From Kibdelosporangium banguiense (lineage in GTDB: Bacteria; Actinomycetota; Actinomycetes; Mycobacteriales; Pseudonocardiaceae), in contig NZ_JAGINW010000001.1 in the NCBI RefSeq assembly GCF_017876405.1, positions 2,555,203 through 2,619,202 on the forward strand: DNA of 64,000 nt, written 5' to 3'. Positions 34,552-43,120 of the stretch are shown piece by piece. Every line of letters starts with the position of its first letter. Positions within the stretch are counted from its first letter, which is position 1. The notes beneath the pieces are model-generated. The model was not told the DNA's origin. It did not search any database and was given only the letters and a program-made list of their open reading frames with translations. The position numbers and the translations under genes are program-made.

Positions 34552-35605
34552 CAATCGCTTGGTACGCCGCCGGGTCGTGCACGCCTTCGGTACTGATCAG
34601 CACGACTACGGCGTCTTCCTTGAGTTCGAGACCGTTGCGGGCTTTGCGCAATCCGGCGAGACTTGCGGCTCCGCATTCGCCGGCAACGATGTTCTCGTCG
34701 GCCAGGTCGCGCATTGCTTGGTGTGTCTCGTCATCCGTGATCGTGATCGCCGCGTCCACGCCCTGCTGAAGGATCGGCCAGGCATGTTCGTCGACATCGC
34801 CTGCGTTCAGCCCGGCCATGACCGAGGGGTGCGGCCCTGGGATGTGCACAGGTTTCCCTGTCTGCAACGACTTCAGCAGACACGCAGCTGATTCTGGCTC
34901 GACTGCCAGGATTGCGGGGCGTGCGCCGTCGCTTCGGTAGTGCCTGACCACGGTTGACGCGAATGCCCCCGCGCCGACCGGGACCACGACGATGTCCGGG
35001 TTGAGCCCACCGAGCTGCTCGTCGATCTCCTGCAGGATGGTCCGGTATCCCTGGGACGCCCAGACCGGGGACATCGAGTTGCCGACGTCCGCGGCGTGCA
35101 ATGCTTTCGGGTCGGCTTCGGCTCTCGCGGTGGCTTTCGCGACCGCGAGTTTGTAGTCGCCGTCGACGATCTGAACGTCGGCGCCTTCGCTGCGGATGGC
35201 TTCGATTCTCGCCGGTGACGTGCCCGCCGGGATGAAGATGTGCGCCTTGATCTTCAGCAGCTTCGCCAGGTAGGCCACCGCCCGGCCGTGGTTTCCCGCT
35301 GTGGCGCAGACCAGCGTGGTCTCCGGACCCACCTTCAGCCCAGGCAGCCCTCGGCTCTCGTCCTCGCCACCCAAGGCCTTGAACACCGCCCACGCCGCAC
35401 CAAGAATTTTGAATGCGGGCAGTCCGGCGCGGATGTGCTCGTCCTTCACGAAGACATGGCCCACGCCGAGCTCCTTCGCCAGCTTCGGCGCCTCGGTCAG
35501 CGGCGTCGCTTCAAACCCGGGCAACGTCTGATGCACCGCCCTCGGGTCTCCTTCAGGCGCGCTGCCCGGCGCCTCCCACCCTCTGGCCTGCATGTTGAGG
35601 AACAT
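34541..35605 (-). CDS. PLP-dependent diaminopropionate ammonia-lyase-like enzyme
   Basis: A 354-aa fold-type II PLP enzyme. Lys66 in LPAFKILGAAWA should bind the cofactor; TAGNHGRAVAYLA is the substrate/phosphate loop and VPVGAGAFAS the second phosphate-binding loop. The start LPGFEATPLTEAPKLAKELG and the GNHGRAVA motif match 2,3-diaminopropionate ammonia-lyases more than threonine dehydratases, but the enzyme is about 40 residues shorter than the usual form, so the substrate is provisional. Its ATG lies at the edge of a 26-bp palindrome and a TAAAGT -10-like box ends 7 nt before it; the gene probably lacks a leader and is repressed by the divergent GntR protein. Confidence 0.75.
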   Translation of the reverse strand: MFLNMQARGWEAPGSAPEGDPRAVHQTLPGFEATPLTEAPKLAKELGVGHVFVKDEHIRAGLPAFKILGAAWAVFKALGGEDESRGLPGLKVGPETTLVCATAGNHGRAVAYLAKLLKIKAHIFIPAGTSPARIEAIRSEGADVQIVDGDYKLAVAKATARAEADPKALHAADVGNSMSPVWASQGYRTILQEIDEQLGGLNPDIVVVPVGAGAFASTVVRHYRSDGARPAILAVEPESAACLLKSLQTGKPVHIPGPHPSVMAGLNAGDVDEHAWPILQQGVDAAITITDDETHQAMRDLADENIVAGECGAASLAGLRKARNGLELKEDAVVVLISTEGVHDPAAYQAIVSR

Positions 35606-35614
35606 ACTCTGAAC

Positions 35615-35640
35615 TTTACATTCTGAATTCAGAATGTAAA
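35615..35640. promoter_or_regulatory. 26-bp perfect palindrome, candidate GntR operator
   Basis: TTTACATTCTGAA joined to its reverse complement gives a perfect 26-bp palindrome between the divergent lyase and GntR genes. It covers the spacer and -10 region (TAAAGT, minus strand 35617-35612) of the lyase promoter as I read it. Two further direct copies of the half-site CTGAATGTA follow at 35644-35652 and 35658-35666. Confidence 0.8.
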
Positions 35641-35642
35641 AC

Positions 35643-35673
35643 GCTGAATGTAGAGCACTGAATGTAGTACGCT
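35643..35673 (+). promoter_or_regulatory. gntR promoter region with two direct repeats
   Basis: GCTGAATGTA (35643-35652) and ACTGAATGTA (35657-35666) are 10-bp near-identical repeats 14 bp apart. They overlap the -35/spacer of a possible leaderless promoter whose -10 is TACGCT (35668-35673), 7 bp before the gntR ATG. Their match to the palindrome half-site suggests autoregulation. Confidence 0.55.
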
Positions 35674-35679
35674 GTACGC

Positions 35680-36321
35680 ATGGTGATCACCAGACGACCG
35701 CTGCGTGAGCAGATCCGCGACGAGATCCTGACTCGGCTGGTCCGTGGCGACTACCCCGTCGGCAACCGAATCAACGAGGGCCAGCTCGCCGATGAGCTCG
35801 GCGTCAGCCGCACCCCGCTCCGCGAGGCCCTCGCCGGCCTCGCTCAGGAAGGTGTCCTCGAACTCCGGCCCAACCGCGGCTTCTGGCTCTCCCCGGTGAC
35901 AGTCGACGAGGTCAAGGAGACGTACCCGATCATCGGCGCCCTCGAGGCCCTCGCCCTGCGCACCTGCAACCCAGGCGACCTGGCTGCCAGCGTCCCCACC
36001 CTGCTCGACCTGATCACCGAAATGCGCACCGCCCCAGCCGCAACCGCAGGCGCCATCGACGACAAGTTCCACAACGAACTACTGAAGTCCTGCCCCAACC
36101 AGCGCCTCCTGGAACAGATCAAGTCCCAGAAAACCGTCGTCCACCGCTACGAGTTCGCCTACTTCACCGACCCCCGCCGCATAGACCGCGCCGCCACCCA
36201 ACACAGCCAAATAGTCGACGCCATAGTCGCCAACGACATAAGCCGCGCCGCCACCGAACTAGCCGCCAACTGGGACGTAGACACCGAGGTCCTGGCTGAA
36301 ATCACCCGCGCCGCGGGATGA
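35680..36321 (+). CDS. GntR-family (FadR subgroup) transcriptional regulator
   Basis: A 213-aa regulator with an N-terminal winged helix (LREQIRDEILTRLVRGDYPV, ADELGVSRTPLREALAGLAQEG) and a helical FCD effector domain (HNELL and HSQIVDAI carry the usual metal-binding histidines). It is divergent from the PLP lyase across the palindrome above. A natural reading is that an amino acid substrate of the lyase relieves repression. Confidence 0.92.
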   Translation: MVITRRPLREQIRDEILTRLVRGDYPVGNRINEGQLADELGVSRTPLREALAGLAQEGVLELRPNRGFWLSPVTVDEVKETYPIIGALEALALRTCNPGDLAASVPTLLDLITEMRTAPAATAGAIDDKFHNELLKSCPNQRLLEQIKSQKTVVHRYEFAYFTDPRRIDRAATQHSQIVDAIVANDISRAATELAANWDVDTEVLAEITRAAG

Positions 36322-36476
36322 TCCTTCTCCGCTTGACCGCCTGACGGGTGGTCTTGCCGCGCGTGCCTGGTTATTTACCCGTGCCAACAGGATCTTCATG
36401 GTTGGCCAGCTGCCTGGCGCCGCCCACCTCGCGCCAACGAAGGTCCTTCGAGGTCTGGGCACAAGCATGTTTCATT

Positions 36477-36501
36477 CTGAATGCAGGAGTTCTGTATTCA
36501 G
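36477..36501. repeat. Inverted repeat with the same half-site as the GntR operator
   Basis: CTGAATGCAG (36477-36486) and CTGTATTCAG (36492-36501) are 10-bp arms with one mismatch and a 5-bp spacer, lying between the convergent gntR and response regulator genes. It could be a transcription terminator for either gene or a distal operator, since CTGAAT/ATTCAG also makes the gntR palindrome. Confidence 0.55.
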
Positions 36502-36512
36502 GTGGGCTGGGT

Positions 36513-37184
36513 TCAGCGGTTGAGCCAGTGGTAGCGGCGTTCGGGGCGGCCTGTTCCACCATATTTGAGGGTTACCTCGGCTTTGCCTGTTGAGGTGAAG
36601 TGTTCGAGGTAGCGGCGGGCGCTGACGCGGGACAGTTCCGTTACCTGGGCGCATTCGGTGGCGGAGAGGCCTTCGGGGTGTTGGCGTAGAACGCGTTCGA
36701 CCAGGTCCGCGGTTTGTTCGGTGAGGCCCTTGGGGAGGTTGGCCGCGCTGCGGGGGCGGGCACCGAAAACCTGGTCGACATCGGCCTGGCCCGCGACCGC
36801 CAGTCTGCCCAGTTTTTCCTGCAGGGTGGCGAAATGGCGGAGCTGGTCGAACAAAGCCGAGTACGAGAACGGCTTGATCAGGTAATGCAGGACTCCGCCG
36901 CGCATCGCACGACGGACAGTGTCGACGTCGTTGGCGGCGCTGATGATAATCACGTCGGTGTCGCCGTCCTGCGAGCGAAGTTCTTGCAGGACAGCGATTC
37001 CATCCATGTCGGGCAGGTAGATGTCGAGCAGGACCAGGTCTGGACGCAGCGAGCGGGCCGCGCGGAGTGCATCGGCGCCGGTGTGTGCGACGCCCACGAC
37101 AGTAAAGCCTGGCGTGCGGGCAACGTATCCACTGTGGACTTTTGCGACCATGAAGTCGTCGTCCACGACCAAGACCCGGATCAT
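36513..37184 (-). CDS. Response regulator, CitB/DcuR family
   Basis: A 223-aa regulator. The receiver domain has the acidic pocket (VVDDD), phosphoacceptor Asp54 (LVLLDIYLPDMDG) and the Lys in YLIKPF. The C-terminal part (about 150-215) is a helix-turn-helix (GLSATECAQVTELSRVSARR) of the CitB type that ends YHWLNR. Its ATG overlaps the kinase stop (ATGA). The pair is divergent from tctCBA, so it likely controls tricarboxylate uptake. Confidence 0.9.
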   Translation of the reverse strand: MIRVLVVDDDFMVAKVHSGYVARTPGFTVVGVAHTGADALRAARSLRPDLVLLDIYLPDMDGIAVLQELRSQDGDTDVIIISAANDVDTVRRAMRGGVLHYLIKPFSYSALFDQLRHFATLQEKLGRLAVAGQADVDQVFGARPRSAANLPKGLTEQTADLVERVLRQHPEGLSATECAQVTELSRVSARRYLEHFTSTGKAEVTLKYGGTGRPERRYHWLNR

Positions 37185-38746
37185 CGCGGCACCAGCGCCG
37201 TGAACACCGCGCCACCTTCGTTGTGCACGTCGATCCAGCCTTGCCGGCGAATGCATGTCTGCCGGGCCAAAGCGAGACCGAGACCACGCTGGCCGCCCTG
37301 TTCCGCAGCCTTGGTGGTAAAGCCGTTGCGGAAGACCTCGCGCACGATCTCCGGCGCCACACCCGGACCGGAATCCCGCACCACCACTTGGATCGCGGCA
37401 TCGAGCTCGCTGATGTCCACCTCGATCCACCCGTCCCGCACGCCACCCAGCGCGTCGACCGCGTTGTCCACCAGGTTTCCCAGCACGGTCACCAGATCCG
37501 CCGCCAGCAATGAGTCTACTGAAGACAGTCGGCTACCGGGTGAGAGCCGCAGGCCGACGCCGTGCTCGGCGGCGAAGCTGGCCTTGGCGATCAGTAATGC
37601 CGCGACCGCCGAATCCAGGATGCGGGCGCTGACCTCGGCGTGCCATTGCTGCTGGGTATTGCTGATCGTGCTGATGAACTGCCGGACTTCGTCGTACTCG
37701 CCGAGTTCGATCAGGCCGGAGATCGTGTGCAGCCGGTTGGAGAACTCGTGGGCCTGCGCGCGCAGGGTGTCCGTCGTGTTCTGGGTCGCGGCCAGTTCGT
37801 GTTGCAGCGCCACCATTTCGGTACGGTCCCGCATCGTCACCACCGATCCGATTGACTGGTCGTGCAGGGAGATCGGCATCCGGTTCATGGTCAGCACGCG
37901 CCCGCGGCGCAGCACGATCTGGTCGGCGCCCGCCGCCCGCCCGGTCAGCACGTCGAAAAGCCGTTCGTTGATGTCCAAATCGGACACCGATTGGCCCACG
38001 GTGTCCTCGGGCAGCGACAGCAGTGTCCGGGCGTGGTCGTTGACCAGCACGATCCGGTCGTTGCGGTCGATGCCGACCACGCCTTCCTTGATCCCGTGCA
38101 GCATCGCCTCACGCTGCTCGACCAGGCTGGTGATCTCGGCAGGCTCCAGACCGAGCGTTTGCTTCTTCACGCGCTGGGCCAGCAGCAACGAGCCGACCAC
38201 GCCGAGCACGGTGGCCATCCCGAGCAGGGCGAGCGCGTTGGTCGGCGAGTCCAGCACGCCTTCGAAGAACCCGGGCCGGTCCACGGAGGCCGCCACGATC
38301 CCGATCAGCTGCCCCTTGTTGGCGATCACGGGTACGTACGCGACGAGCGAGTTGTCAACGACGCCGACCCATGACCGCCCGTTGGTCACGGTGCTGTCGC
38401 CGATCTCGAGTTTCGAGCCGGTCTTACCTGGATCGGTCGAGGTCAGCACGGTCAGATCGGGCTTGGTGATGGTGACGGCATCGGCTCCGGTCAGGTCCCG
38501 GATCTGCGTCGCAGGCACGATCAGCTGCTGGTAACGCAGCGGGTCGGTGATGGCGCCGTCCGCCTTGTCGGTGCCCCGCACGATCGGGGTCGCGGCCACG
38601 TTCTCGGCCGCGGACAGCATCCGGCGGCCTTCCACGTCGATGAAGTTCTCATTGGACTGAATGGTGGAGAACACCGCGACCGAGCTGAGCAGGGCGAGCA
38701 CGATCACGACCTGCCAGGCCAGCAGCTGCCGGGCCAGTGAACCCAT
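37181..38746 (-). CDS. Sensor histidine kinase, CitA/DcuS type
   Basis: A 521-aa membrane sensor: membrane segment 1 (about residues 9-30), an extracytoplasmic PAS-like sensor (about 31-185, including GRSWVGVVDNSLVAYVPVI), membrane segment 2 (about 187-210), a cytoplasmic PAS (about 225-325), then the phosphoacceptor region AQAHEFSNRLHTISGL, typical of citrate and C4-dicarboxylate sensors, and an ATPase domain with N-box (LGNLVDNAVDAL) and G boxes. ATG 38746 follows AAGGAGGTGAGC. It is the first gene of the pair and divergent from tctC. Confidence 0.92.
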   Translation of the reverse strand: MGSLARQLLAWQVVIVLALLSSVAVFSTIQSNENFIDVEGRRMLSAAENVAATPIVRGTDKADGAITDPLRYQQLIVPATQIRDLTGADAVTITKPDLTVLTSTDPGKTGSKLEIGDSTVTNGRSWVGVVDNSLVAYVPVIANKGQLIGIVAASVDRPGFFEGVLDSPTNALALLGMATVLGVVGSLLLAQRVKKQTLGLEPAEITSLVEQREAMLHGIKEGVVGIDRNDRIVLVNDHARTLLSLPEDTVGQSVSDLDINERLFDVLTGRAAGADQIVLRRGRVLTMNRMPISLHDQSIGSVVTMRDRTEMVALQHELAATQNTTDTLRAQAHEFSNRLHTISGLIELGEYDEVRQFISTISNTQQQWHAEVSARILDSAVAALLIAKASFAAEHGVGLRLSPGSRLSSVDSLLAADLVTVLGNLVDNAVDALGGVRDGWIEVDISELDAAIQVVVRDSGPGVAPEIVREVFRNGFTTKAAEQGGQRGLGLALARQTCIRRQGWIDVHNEGGAVFTALVPR

Positions 38747-38872
38747 GCTCACCTCCTTGATCACGTGACCACAAGGACCGAAACCCTCTCTTAAGCGCCT
38801 AAGCGCGACATCACGGTAAACCGCATGCAACATAAGTCAACGCTGTAGCCCATGTCACAGAGAGGTGGCGTA

Positions 38873-39859
38873 GTGCGAGGGAAGACGTGGCTGGCAGTGC
38901 TCGGCGCCATCGCCGCCCTGCTGCTGATCCCCCCGCTGCTGAGTTCCGGCAGCGACGACGATGTCGGCGACCAGGTCCGCGGCCTGCGCGTCCTGGTACC
39001 CAACTCGCCGGGAGGCGGTTACGACATCACCGCCCGGACCGCGGCCAAGGCGATCGAGGACGCGGAGCTGACCCGGCGGATCGAGGTGTTCAACCTGCCC
39101 GGCGCGGGTGGCACTGTCGGCCTTGGACGGATCGTGAACGAGCGCGGCAACGGCAAGCTCGTGATGTCGATGGGCCTTGGTGTCGTCGGCGCGGTGTACA
39201 CGAACAAATCGCCGTCTTCACTGTCCGGCACCACCCCGATCGCCAAGCTGATCGAGGAACCGGACATCGTGGTGGTGGGCAAGGACTCGCCGTACCAGAA
39301 CATGGGGCAGCTGATCGCCGCGTGGAAGGCCAATCCGGGTGCGGTCCCGGTCGGCGGCGGTTCGCAGCCCGGCGGCCCGGACCACCTCGCTGGGATGCTC
39401 ACCGCCAAGGGCGCGGGCGTCGAGCCGCGCCAGGTGAACTACGTGCCATTCGACGGTGGCGGTGAGCTGCTGGCGTCGGTGCTCGGCGGCAAGATCGCCT
39501 TCGGGGTCTCCGGCATCGGCGAGTACCGCGACCAGATTCAGGCCGGTGAGCTGCGGGTGCTCGCGGTCACGAGCAAGAACCGGCTGCCCGGGGTGGACGC
39601 GCCGACCCTGCGGGAGTCCGGTGTGGACGTTGACTTCGCCAACTGGCGTGGGATTGTCGCGCCGCCCGGCATCACGCCCGGCGAACGGACTCGGCTGGTG
39701 AACCTGTTCACCAAGCTCAGCGCGTCCAAACAGTGGCAGGAAGCGTTGCAGCGCAACGGCTGGACGGCGGCGTTCCAGGCCGGTGACGACTTCGCCAAGT
39801 TCCTGACCTCCGAGAACGACCGAGTTGCTTCGACGATGAAGGAGCTGGGGCTGGTATGA
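38873..39859 (+). CDS. tctC: Tripartite tricarboxylate transporter, extracytoplasmic solute-binding protein
   Basis: A 328-aa binding protein with an uncleaved or Sec signal segment (TWLAVLGAIAALLLIPPLL) followed by a TctC/Bug fold (VLVPNSPGGGYDITARTAAK, NLPGAGGTVGLGRI, WRGIVAPPGI). Unlike most TctC proteins, the first segment looks like an anchor more than a cleavable signal. GTG 38873 has AGAGGTGG upstream; ATG 38852 would add 7 residues. First gene of tctCBA, with both later genes overlapping. Confidence 0.9.
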   Translation: MRGKTWLAVLGAIAALLLIPPLLSSGSDDDVGDQVRGLRVLVPNSPGGGYDITARTAAKAIEDAELTRRIEVFNLPGAGGTVGLGRIVNERGNGKLVMSMGLGVVGAVYTNKSPSSLSGTTPIAKLIEEPDIVVVGKDSPYQNMGQLIAAWKANPGAVPVGGGSQPGGPDHLAGMLTAKGAGVEPRQVNYVPFDGGGELLASVLGGKIAFGVSGIGEYRDQIQAGELRVLAVTSKNRLPGVDAPTLRESGVDVDFANWRGIVAPPGITPGERTRLVNLFTKLSASKQWQEALQRNGWTAAFQAGDDFAKFLTSENDRVASTMKELGLV

Positions 39860-40377
39860 CCACAACCGAAGTCCGCCCCGCGGAGGGCAAGTCCTGGCTG
39901 AAAGAGCATTCCGAGCTGGGGATCAGCGCTGTGCTGGCGGTGCTCGGCGTGCTGGTGCTGGTGGATGCGATCAGCCTGCCGGCGATCCCCAACCACCGCG
40001 GGATCGGCCCGGATGTCGTGCCGATCGTGATCGGGTGTGCTCTTCTCCTGGTCGCGGGTCTGCTGGCGCTCGATGTGCTCAAAGGCGGCAAAGGCGAGGC
40101 CGAGGGCGGCGAGGACGTCGACCTGAGCGCGCCCGGTGACTGGCGCACAGTGATGTTGCTGGCCGCGGCGTTCCTCGCGAACGTCGTGCTGATCGGCCTG
40201 GTCGGCTTCCCGATCTCGGGCGCCGTGCTGTTCTGGGGCGCCGCGTATGCCTTGGGCAGCCGCAATTTCGTGCGTGACCCGCTCGTCGCAGCTGGGCTCT
40301 CGCTCGTCACCTACTTGGTGTTCAACGACTTGCTCGGCGTCGCGTTGCCGGGCGGGCCGCTGATGGGAGTGCTGTGA
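39856..40377 (+). CDS. tctB: Tripartite tricarboxylate transporter, small membrane subunit
   Basis: A 173-aa protein with four membrane segments (for example [36 protein letters not shown]), the usual form of TctB. The ATG overlaps the tctC stop (ATGA). Low sequence conservation is normal for this subunit; identity rests on context and topology. Confidence 0.86.
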   Translation: MTTTEVRPAEGKSWLKEHSELGISAVLAVLGVLVLVDAISLPAIPNHRGIGPDVVPIVIGCALLLVAGLLALDVLKGGKGEAEGGEDVDLSAPGDWRTVMLLAAAFLANVVLIGLVGFPISGAVLFWGAAYALGSRNFVRDPLVAAGLSLVTYLVFNDLLGVALPGGPLMGVL

Positions 40378-41894
40378 TGGATTCCTTCGCCTCGCTGATC
40401 GACGGTTTCGGCACCGCGTTAACGCCCGGTAACCTGATGTTCGCGGTGATCGGCGTGCTGCTGGGCACCGCGATCGGTGTCCTGCCGGGGATCGGCCCGG
40501 CAATGGCGGTCGCGCTGCTGCTGCCGGTGACATACGGCCTCGACCCGACCGGCGCCTTCATCATGTTCGCCGGCATCTACTACGGCGCGATGTTCGGTGG
40601 ATCGACCACGTCCATCCTGCTCAACACCCCTGGTGAGACGGCGGCGGTGGTCACGGCCATCGAAGGCAATCCGATGGCCAAACGCGGCCGCGGCGCCCAA
40701 GCGCTTGCCACGGCGGCGATCGGGCACTTCGTCGGCGGCCTGATCGGCACGATCCTGCTGGTGCTGCTTGCTCCCACGGTCGCCAAGCTCGCCGTCGGCA
40801 TCGGTGCGCCGGACTTCTTCGCCATCATGCTCCTGGCGTTCATCGCGGTCACGTCCGTGCTGGGCAAGTCCCGGGTCCGTGGCTTCGCGTCGCTGCTGAT
40901 CGGCCTGTCGATCGGGCTGATCGGGCTGGACCAGATGACCGGCCAGCAGCGGCTGACCTTCGGCTCGCTGCACCTGTCCGACGGTATCGACGTCGTCATC
41001 GTGGCCGTGGCCCTGTTCGCGGTCGGCGAGTCGCTGTGGGTGGCCGCGCACCTGCGCCGCATCCAGGCCGAGCCCATTCCGGTGGGGCGGCCGTGGCTGG
41101 GCCGGGCGGACTTCAAACGGTCGTGGAAGCCGTGGCTGCGTGGCCCGGTGATCGGGTTCCCGTTCGGCGCGATCCCGGCCGGCGGCGCGGAAATCCCGAC
41201 CTTCCTGTCGTACGTCACCGAAAAGCGGCTCTCGAAGCACAAGGACGAGTTCGGCAAGGGCGCCATCGAAGGTGTCGCCGGGCCTGAGGCCACGGCCAGC
41301 GCGTCCGCGTCGGGAACCCTGGTGTCGATGCTCACTCTGGGCCTGCCCACCACGGCAGTCGCCGCGGTGATGCTCGCCGCGTTCCAGCAGTACGGCATCC
41401 AGCCTGGCCCGCTGCTGTTCGAGCGGGAGTCCGGCCTGGTGTGGGGCCTGATCGCCAGCCTGTTCATCGCGCTGGTGCTGCTTCTGGTGCTCAACCTGCC
41501 GCTGGCCCCGGTGTGGGCGAAGCTGCTGCGCATCCCACGGCCGTACCTGTACGCGGGCATCCTGTTCTTCGCCAGCGTGGGTGCGTATGCGGTCAGCGGT
41601 GACGTGGTCGACCTGATCGTGCTGTTCGTGATCGGTCTGCTGGGTCTGGCGATGCGCCGCTACGGCCTGCCGGTGCTGCCCGCTGTGATCGGCGTCATCC
41701 TCGGCCCGGCAGCCGAACAGCAGATGCGCCGCGCGCTGCAGATCAGCGACGGCAGCATCAGCGGCCTGTTCAACACCCCGATGTCGGTCACGCTGTACGT
41801 GATCATCCTGGTGATCATCGCGTGGCCGCTGGTCAGCAGGGCATTCCGCCGATCCGTACCGTCCGATCCGGACCGGGAGAAGATCGGCGTCTGA
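40377..41894 (+). CDS. tctA: Tripartite tricarboxylate transporter, large membrane subunit
   Basis: A 505-aa permease with about 11-12 membrane segments and the conserved TctA motifs [33 protein letters not shown] and, in the second repeat, [20 protein letters not shown] and [19 protein letters not shown] 40377 has GGGAG 7 bp upstream and shares one base with the tctB stop; a GTG three bases earlier is the alternative. Confidence 0.94.
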   Translation: MDSFASLIDGFGTALTPGNLMFAVIGVLLGTAIGVLPGIGPAMAVALLLPVTYGLDPTGAFIMFAGIYYGAMFGGSTTSILLNTPGETAAVVTAIEGNPMAKRGRGAQALATAAIGHFVGGLIGTILLVLLAPTVAKLAVGIGAPDFFAIMLLAFIAVTSVLGKSRVRGFASLLIGLSIGLIGLDQMTGQQRLTFGSLHLSDGIDVVIVAVALFAVGESLWVAAHLRRIQAEPIPVGRPWLGRADFKRSWKPWLRGPVIGFPFGAIPAGGAEIPTFLSYVTEKRLSKHKDEFGKGAIEGVAGPEATASASASGTLVSMLTLGLPTTAVAAVMLAAFQQYGIQPGPLLFERESGLVWGLIASLFIALVLLLVLNLPLAPVWAKLLRIPRPYLYAGILFFASVGAYAVSGDVVDLIVLFVIGLLGLAMRRYGLPVLPAVIGVILGPAAEQQMRRALQISDGSISGLFNTPMSVTLYVIILVIIAWPLVSRAFRRSVPSDPDREKIGV

Positions 41895-41906
41895 CAGAGG
41901 GAGACT

Positions 41907-41945
41907 GGCCTGCTGGGAGACCATCCCGGCAGGCCGGTATTTTTT
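41907..41945 (+). terminator. Rho-independent terminator of tctCBA
   Basis: GGCCTGCTGGGA (41907-41918) and TCCCGGCAGGCC (41924-41935) pair over 12 bp with one G-U, a 5-nt loop, then GGTATTTTTT. This is the most canonical terminator in the window, 13 bp past the tctA stop. Confidence 0.92.
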
Positions 41946-42024
41946 GGGTGCAACACTTCGGCTCGGCTCAAACGTCCAAGGGGCGTGACACCACAACAGA
42001 GCAGACGGCCGATGCGAGGTGTGC

Positions 42025-42537
42025 ATGACTTTCGATGACTTCGTGGCCGAACGGCTGGATTCGTTGCTGCGTTACGCCACAGTGCTGTGTTACGACCCGC
42101 ATCTGGCAAAAGACATAGTGCAGAACGTGTTGCTGCGGGCCCAACAGCAGTGGCCGCGTATCACATCCGAAGTGGACTCTCCATCGGCATACGTCAAACG
42201 CATGGTGACCAACGAGTTTCTGTCCTGGCGTCGCCGTAGGTCGACCCGTGAGGTCGGCGCCTCATTGCAGGTTCTGGACGAGCTTGGCTCGCCGACGGCG
42301 GATCTGACATACCGCTATGACGAGCGTGAGGCCATGATGGCCAAACTCGCGACCCTGCCACGCCGCCAGCGCGCCGCGCTGGTGCTCCGTTACTACCAGG
42401 GCTATGACGATGCCCAGATCGCTGCGGAGCTCGACTGCCGTCCGGGCACGGTACGCAGCCTCATCTCACGAGGACTGTCCACTTTGCGGATCCGGTCCCA
42501 CAGCATGCCCCCGTCGATGGTGAAGGAGAAGAGCTGA
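42025..42537 (+). CDS. ECF RNA polymerase sigma factor (SigE-like family)
   Basis: A 170-aa two-domain sigma factor. Region 2 spans about 5-75 (LAKDIVQNVLLRAQQQWPRI and FLSWRRRRSTREV) and region 4 about 110-160 (LPRRQRAALVLRYYQGYDDA, then CRPGTVRSLISRGLSTLR). ATG 42025 is preferred over GTG 42019 by its GCGAGG spacing. It is the first gene of a three-gene unit with a one-base overlap into the next, so a membrane regulator partner is likely. Confidence 0.88.
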   Translation: MTFDDFVAERLDSLLRYATVLCYDPHLAKDIVQNVLLRAQQQWPRITSEVDSPSAYVKRMVTNEFLSWRRRRSTREVGASLQVLDELGSPTADLTYRYDEREAMMAKLATLPRRQRAALVLRYYQGYDDAQIAAELDCRPGTVRSLISRGLSTLRIRSHSMPPSMVKEKS

Positions 42538-43106
42538 TGTCAGACGAGACTGTCCTGCGTGAGGCTCTCGCCCAACACGCGGAGTACCGGCATGGAAGCC
42601 AGGAAATCCTGATGGCACTGCGGAAACCCGTGCCTTCACCACGTCGCCGTGGCCGTCTGATGTGGATCGCCGCCGGGGCCGCCGCTGTCGCCGGCCTGAC
42701 CATCGCCGGGCTCACGATCTTCGGCAATGCTCCGGCTGCCTACGCGGTGACCAAGAACCCCAACGGTTCCATCACAGTGTCCATCAAGGACATCAAGGCG
42801 ATCGATCCCGCGAACGAGAAGCTGCGGGAACTCGGCGTGCGGGCCAAGGTCGTCCCCCTGACATCGGACTGCGCGAGCCTCGAGAACCGCGAGACGTACC
42901 AGGGAGACTGGGACCTCGACGAAGACAGCTCGGACGGCTCGATCACCCTCGGCCCTCGGCTTCCTGAGGGTTACACCGTGCTGCTTTCGGTCACTCACCA
43001 GCCGGGCCGTGGCACCGGGCTCGGTTTCACCGCGCCGGTGAAGGACCCGGCCCCGTCCTGCGTGCTCGACCCAGCCCATGACCCGGCCCTGCGCTCGGAA
43101 AACTGA
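42537..43106 (+). CDS. Membrane protein, putative anti-sigma partner of the ECF factor
   Basis: A 189-aa single-pass membrane protein: cytoplasmic residues 1-40 (short, Arg/Pro-rich at the end), one membrane helix (about 41-62, LMWIAAGAAAVAGLTIAGLTI), and an extracytoplasmic domain of about 125 residues. It overlaps the sigma gene by one base (TGATG). Topology and position fit an anti-sigma factor, but the cytoplasmic part has no recognisable zinc-binding (ZAS) motif, so the role is inferred from context. Confidence 0.6.
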   Translation: MSDETVLREALAQHAEYRHGSQEILMALRKPVPSPRRRGRLMWIAAGAAAVAGLTIAGLTIFGNAPAAYAVTKNPNGSITVSIKDIKAIDPANEKLRELGVRAKVVPLTSDCASLENRETYQGDWDLDEDSSDGSITLGPRLPEGYTVLLSVTHQPGRGTGLGFTAPVKDPAPSCVLDPAHDPALRSEN

Positions 43107-43120
43107 CGGGGGAAGACATC

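Noticed and set aside
40419..42026. 535-codon minus-strand frame opposite tctA
   Set aside because: tctA carries strong family motifs in the opposite strand; this frame is a codon-bias shadow rich in Gln, Arg and His.
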